Of a DNA stretch of 64,000 nucleotides, positions 62,001-64,000 are shown in pieces. The position numbers were made by a program, and so were the translations under genes. A model generated the notes under the pieces. That model was not told the origin of the DNA, did no database searches, and saw only the letters and a program-made list of their open reading frames with translations. Position 1 is the first letter of the stretch. Each line of letters opens with the position of its first letter. This stretch comes from CAZSHG01 sp964606695 [NCBI: uncultured bacterium] (GTDB lineage Bacteria > UBP14 > UBA6098): positions 110,084 to 174,083 of the forward strand of contig CAZSHG010000002.1 of the NCBI GenBank assembly GCA_964606695.1, read 5' to 3'.

Positions 62001-64000
62001 TATTATTTCCTTCATAATCGAAATCCGCGAGAGTATAAACGCCCAACGCCGTATTCCTATATCCTGTTTCGTTGTAACGAAGGGAGGATTGCCCTATGGC
62101 TATATTATTATTTCCGGTTGTATTGGAATGAGAAGCTAAGGTGCCTATTGCGATATTTCTCACGCCGTTGCTCGTTGATGTAGGTTGGTTGTCATAAAGC
62201 GCTTCGTAACCTATAGCGATATTATCGCTGTCCCAACTCGAGCCGCCGTTATCGTAAGATTGAACGTATAAGGCCCTGGTCCCGATAGCTATATTTTGTC
62301 TTGCTGTTGTGTTCTGATATAACGAATAATACCCCGAAGCGACGTTATAACTACCATTAGTGTTCGAATAAAGGGCGGACTGGCCAATAGCTACATTACA
62401 CGAACCGACGGTGTTGTTACAAAGAGAGATTGCTCCTATAGCTGTATTACCTCCGCTGGTCAAATTAGCGGTAAGAGCCATTGCACCGACTGCGGTGTTC
62501 CCATTGGCCGTAGTGTTTGAAGAAAGGGCATCATGGCCAATTGCAGTATTTAATTGCCCATCGATATTAGAGTAACCCGCTTGATAACCTATGAAAGTGT
62601 TGTCGTTAGATGTTAAATCGTCGCTGTTTCCAGCTTGATACCCTAAAAATACGCTACCGTCGGTATAACCTATTCTACCTGCCTTTTGGTCGTTAACTCT
62701 GAAGTTAAAAGGAACATTATCGGTCGTTCCGATGAAGTTAGTCCCATCTATCGTCCCTGTATTACCAGTTATTTGCCATCCTTCAGAACCGGAGCCGCCG
62801 CTTTCATCTGCTGGTTGCCATTCGCTTGCGGTATTATTCCACTTGAGTATTTGGCCATCGGTAGGATCAGTCGTCGACACAGCATCGCCCTGAATACCCT
62901 GAACCGTTACCACTCCGGCGGAAGTCATGGTCGCATCGCCGCTCATCGCGACACCATCGTAGCTGTCGGATCCATCGGCAATAAGGAGATCACCGGGTGT
63001 ATAATCGCTGACCTGGACATCGGTTAGTTCATTTAACTCTGAAGCTCCTCCGGAAACGTCCTGCCAGGACATTCCACCCGAACCGTCAGCTGTTAATACT
63101 TGATCCACCGATCCAGTGCTCGCACCGTCGTATAGACCGCCGCTGATCGCGATATCGCCTACAATATCGAGTTCGTATGAGGGCGTAGTCGTCCCGATAC
63201 CGACACTCGCCCCATTGCCGAGGATTACAGTATTTGACTGCGCTAAAGTTATATTAGCACCAACCGCGGTTGCATTGGTTATCGCCCCACTCGAATATGA
63301 CGTATTAGATCCTAAGAATGTATTATTGTCTCCGGTTAATTCTGTGCTGGCGTGATAACCAGAATGATCGCCGATGGCAACATTATAAGAACCGGTGCTA
63401 TTTCTATAAAGGGCGTAATTGCCGTCGGCGGTATTCGAAGCTCCGGAACTGTTTAATCCAAGCGAATAATATCCGGTTGCCGTGTTAGCCGAGCCAGTTA
63501 CCGTTCCGATACCAAGCGCTTTAAGGCCAACTGCCGTGTTTTGAGAGCCTGTTGTATTGTTGTATAGTGCCTGCTGGCCAAGAGCGGTGTTGAAATCACC
63601 ATCAGTATTGAACAGGAGTGTCATCGCGCCGATTGCTGTATTGCCTGTCGCGCCGGGATTATTTGACATCAAAGCCATCGAACCAATAGCGATGTTGGTG
63701 GATTCCGCACCGCCCCCTCTTCCCACTGTATGGCCGTGTATCAGAGCGTCAGCATCAGAGACTTCGAATTTTGCCGAAGGAGAAGCTGTGCCCACACCGA
63801 CAAATCCGCTCGATTCGTCCAGGAATAAAAGTTCGTCCGGTGTTGCTTCATCATTATAGAAGCGAACATCTCCGTGTGCCGCAGTCATCTGAACAAGATT
63901 TCCGTCTTCGTCGTAAACTTCCTGCAGTGTCTGGTCGTCCGTGCTAGCGCCTGAGGCGTCTATCGTCAGAGTATTACCTGCGAGCGTCGTCGTAACACCG
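59095..64000 (-). CDS. Giant head-repeat surface protein (5' end beyond the window)
   Basis: The frame is open to the right edge, so the N-terminus is missing; an ATG at 63888 gives 1597 aa, and about 37 further residues ('LAGNTLTIDASGASTDDQTL' and on) are visible before the edge. Numerous short repeats of the YadA/Hia-type head ('NTAIGAMTLLFNT', 'NIAIGTRALY', 'NTALGQQALYNNTTGSQN') occur in two blocks. Three ~50-aa modules of the form 'PSYELDIVGDIAISGGLYDG' + 'ADQVLTADGAGGMSWQD' separate them. The C-terminus ('GSDLWLFYNVVAENSIIP', 'RFGFLLKGKRRDWAG') is a fold seen in other head-repeat proteins rather than a trimeric autotransporter barrel. Surface adhesin-like role inferred. Confidence 0.85.
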   Translation of the reverse strand, partial: GVTTTLAGNTLTIDASGASTDDQTLQEVYDEDGNLVQMTAAHGDVRFYNDEATPDELLFLDESSGFVGVGTASPSAKFEVSDADALIHGHTVGRGGGAESTNIAIGSMALMSNNPGATGNTAIGAMTLLFNTDGDFNTALGQQALYNNTTGSQNTAVGLKALGIGTVTGSANTATGYYSLGLNSSGASNTADGNYALYRNSTGSYNVAIGDHSGYHASTELTGDNNTFLGSNTSYSSGAITNATAVGANITLAQSNTVILGNGASVGIGTTTPSYELDIVGDIAISGGLYDGASTGSVDQVLTADGSGGMSWQDVSGGASELNELTDVQVSDYTPGDLLIADGSDSYDGVAMSGDATMTSAGVVTVQGIQGDAVSTTDPTDGQILKWNNTASEWQPADESGGSGSEGWQITGNTGTIDGTNFIGTTDNVPFNFRVNDQKAGRIGYTDGSVFLGYQAGNSDDLTSNDNTFIGYQAGYSNIDGQLNTAIGHDALSSNTTANGNTAVGAMALTANLTSGGNTAIGAISLCNNTVGSCNVAIGQSALYSNTNGSYNVASGYYSLYQNTTARQNIAIGTRALYVQSYDNGGSSWDSDNIAIGYEALYDNQPTSTSNGVRNIAIGTLASHSNTTGNNNIAIGQSSLRYNETGYRNTALGVYTLADFDYEGNNNIAIGYSTGSNITTGSSNILIGYDIDAPVATNSNQLSIGNLIFATGGFGTGTSVGSGKVGIKTNAPSYDLDVNGDIAVSGGLYDGASTGSADQVLTANGAGGMAWTDISGSDADWTINGSDQYSAVAGNVGIGTTTPGHKLDVQVDDATAERAARIWNRTDAAGEDGLLVTTGRNLNDAYILQAYSGACRFIVRSNGNVGIGVSNPTYLMQVAGSARVNSLNINGAYDLPTSDGTADYVLTTDGSGTVTWAEASGTDDDWVTVGSDIERQSGDVYIGDASGTNNDLYISDRIIDWDNTSYYLDPGSASRMNEIEFDDGSITDPPIWFNGDGNTGFYQPADNMIGITINGSEAVRIDNSGNVGIGTTSPTEKLEVNGDITLCDGATREIYVAGTAGDGQDLFIYAGRSSGGGIGGDLILQGGTSGGTDGNVLIADRGLVGVGTSTPSYKLDISGDIAVSGGLYDGASTGSADQVLTADGAGGMSWQDASGGGTSIWTDDTGNDRIYNNNATAEADRVYVEDDGDLQVNDGELRVMGEVVGPPTGSVTTTFAGGNGQYGNMFDLITTTEAVQITGFDCNIDRPVGESVTIDIYYRLDSCVGHETSSTGWTLEGTYTTTSAGVGNPTHFDIGGISIPTSSTYGIYILVTSGEYNPIDYTNGTPTTYTDGTLSLETHCGNPSTPFSSFVADRRWNGTTYYSTGGATYNQMTLVNGFIEFPELPATPADPASEYGRLYCKDDSKIYFKDDGGTEYDLTVGSGGGDNLGNHLATQNLQMGSYWISSDGDDEGLTIAADGNVTVKGNILPDATTTYNLGSTSNKFDHIYAATVHADQIDPIVQIDGEQYVTWMSEGIGMWMETAGTGVLENGIYKVDLAKQPRGSDLWLFYNVVAENSIIPIVTPQDKAYLIAHLDGSVLTIEALSGDNNARFGFLLKGKRRDWAGKPTEEVNIPEERINEPVNMDLYDVNGNLK

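Overview
The window looks like a chromosome segment of an uncultured Gram-negative bacterium of the FCB (Fibrobacteres-Chlorobi-Bacteroidetes) type or an allied candidate phylum. Three things point there. Secreted proteins end in 'PNPFN' sorting-type domains of the type IX/FCB kind. There are outer-membrane barrels and large secreted proteins with head-repeat and beta-helix architecture. MurE carries a DNPR motif, which implies meso-DAP peptidoglycan. The exact phylum cannot be fixed from sequence alone.

Layout. 1-4262: tail of a secreted PNPFN protein, then a leftward operon of a transglutaminase-like/thioredoxin-like exported protein, a TPR-like protein and gpsA. 4362-7408: aspS, phoH and a small unknown ORF. 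7570-8661: an orphan MsmK/UgpC-type sugar ABC ATPase. 8812-10885: an A+T-richer restriction-modification pair (C5 methylase plus a probable endonuclease). 11147-13465: leftward HExxH membrane protein, sugar-nucleotide epimerase and ndk. 13607-18091: outer-membrane barrel followed by an NtrB/NtrC-like two-component pair. 18171-21627: thioredoxin-fold protein, lamin-tail-domain secreted protein and CCA-adding-type nucleotidyltransferase. 21865-39276: a complete dcw cluster (mraZ, rsmH, ftsL, ftsI, murE, murF, a small unknown membrane protein, mraY, murD, ftsW, murG, murC, murB, ftsQ, ftsA, ftsZ; no ddl), mostly with 4-nt start/stop overlaps and headed by a sigma70-like promoter and a phased MraZ box. 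39435-49843: VOC protein, a PNPFN secreted protein, a large outer-membrane protein, a propeller-like protein, a fused double ABC ATPase and small membrane proteins. 50395-64000: three very large leftward surface/secreted proteins (862 aa, 1945 aa, and more than 1630 aa truncated by the right edge).

The most unusual structure is outside genes. Four separate intergenic regions (about 10.9-11.15 kb, 39.95-40.15 kb, 49.92-50.06 kb, 53.02-53.15 kb) each hold a degenerate tandem array with a 21-nt period. The sequence differs between arrays but the period and a GGA...TCC-type semi-dyad recur, and every array can be read as heptapeptide repeats in one open frame. Two arrays flank the 862-aa gene. 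A second, palindromic repeat population occurs at 7517-7568 and 41879-42243; two of these elements sit inside the C-terminal sorting-domain coding sequence of the 40196-42139 gene and are translated in frame.

Other notable items are a transglutaminase-like/thioredoxin-like protein that has lost both sets of catalytic residues, a 598-bp identical internal duplication inside the 1945-aa gene that suggests recent gene conversion, a 95-nt ftsW/murG overlap, a 19-bp tandem duplication at the methylase/endonuclease junction, and an apparent frameshift at the 5' end of a UPF0316-like gene.
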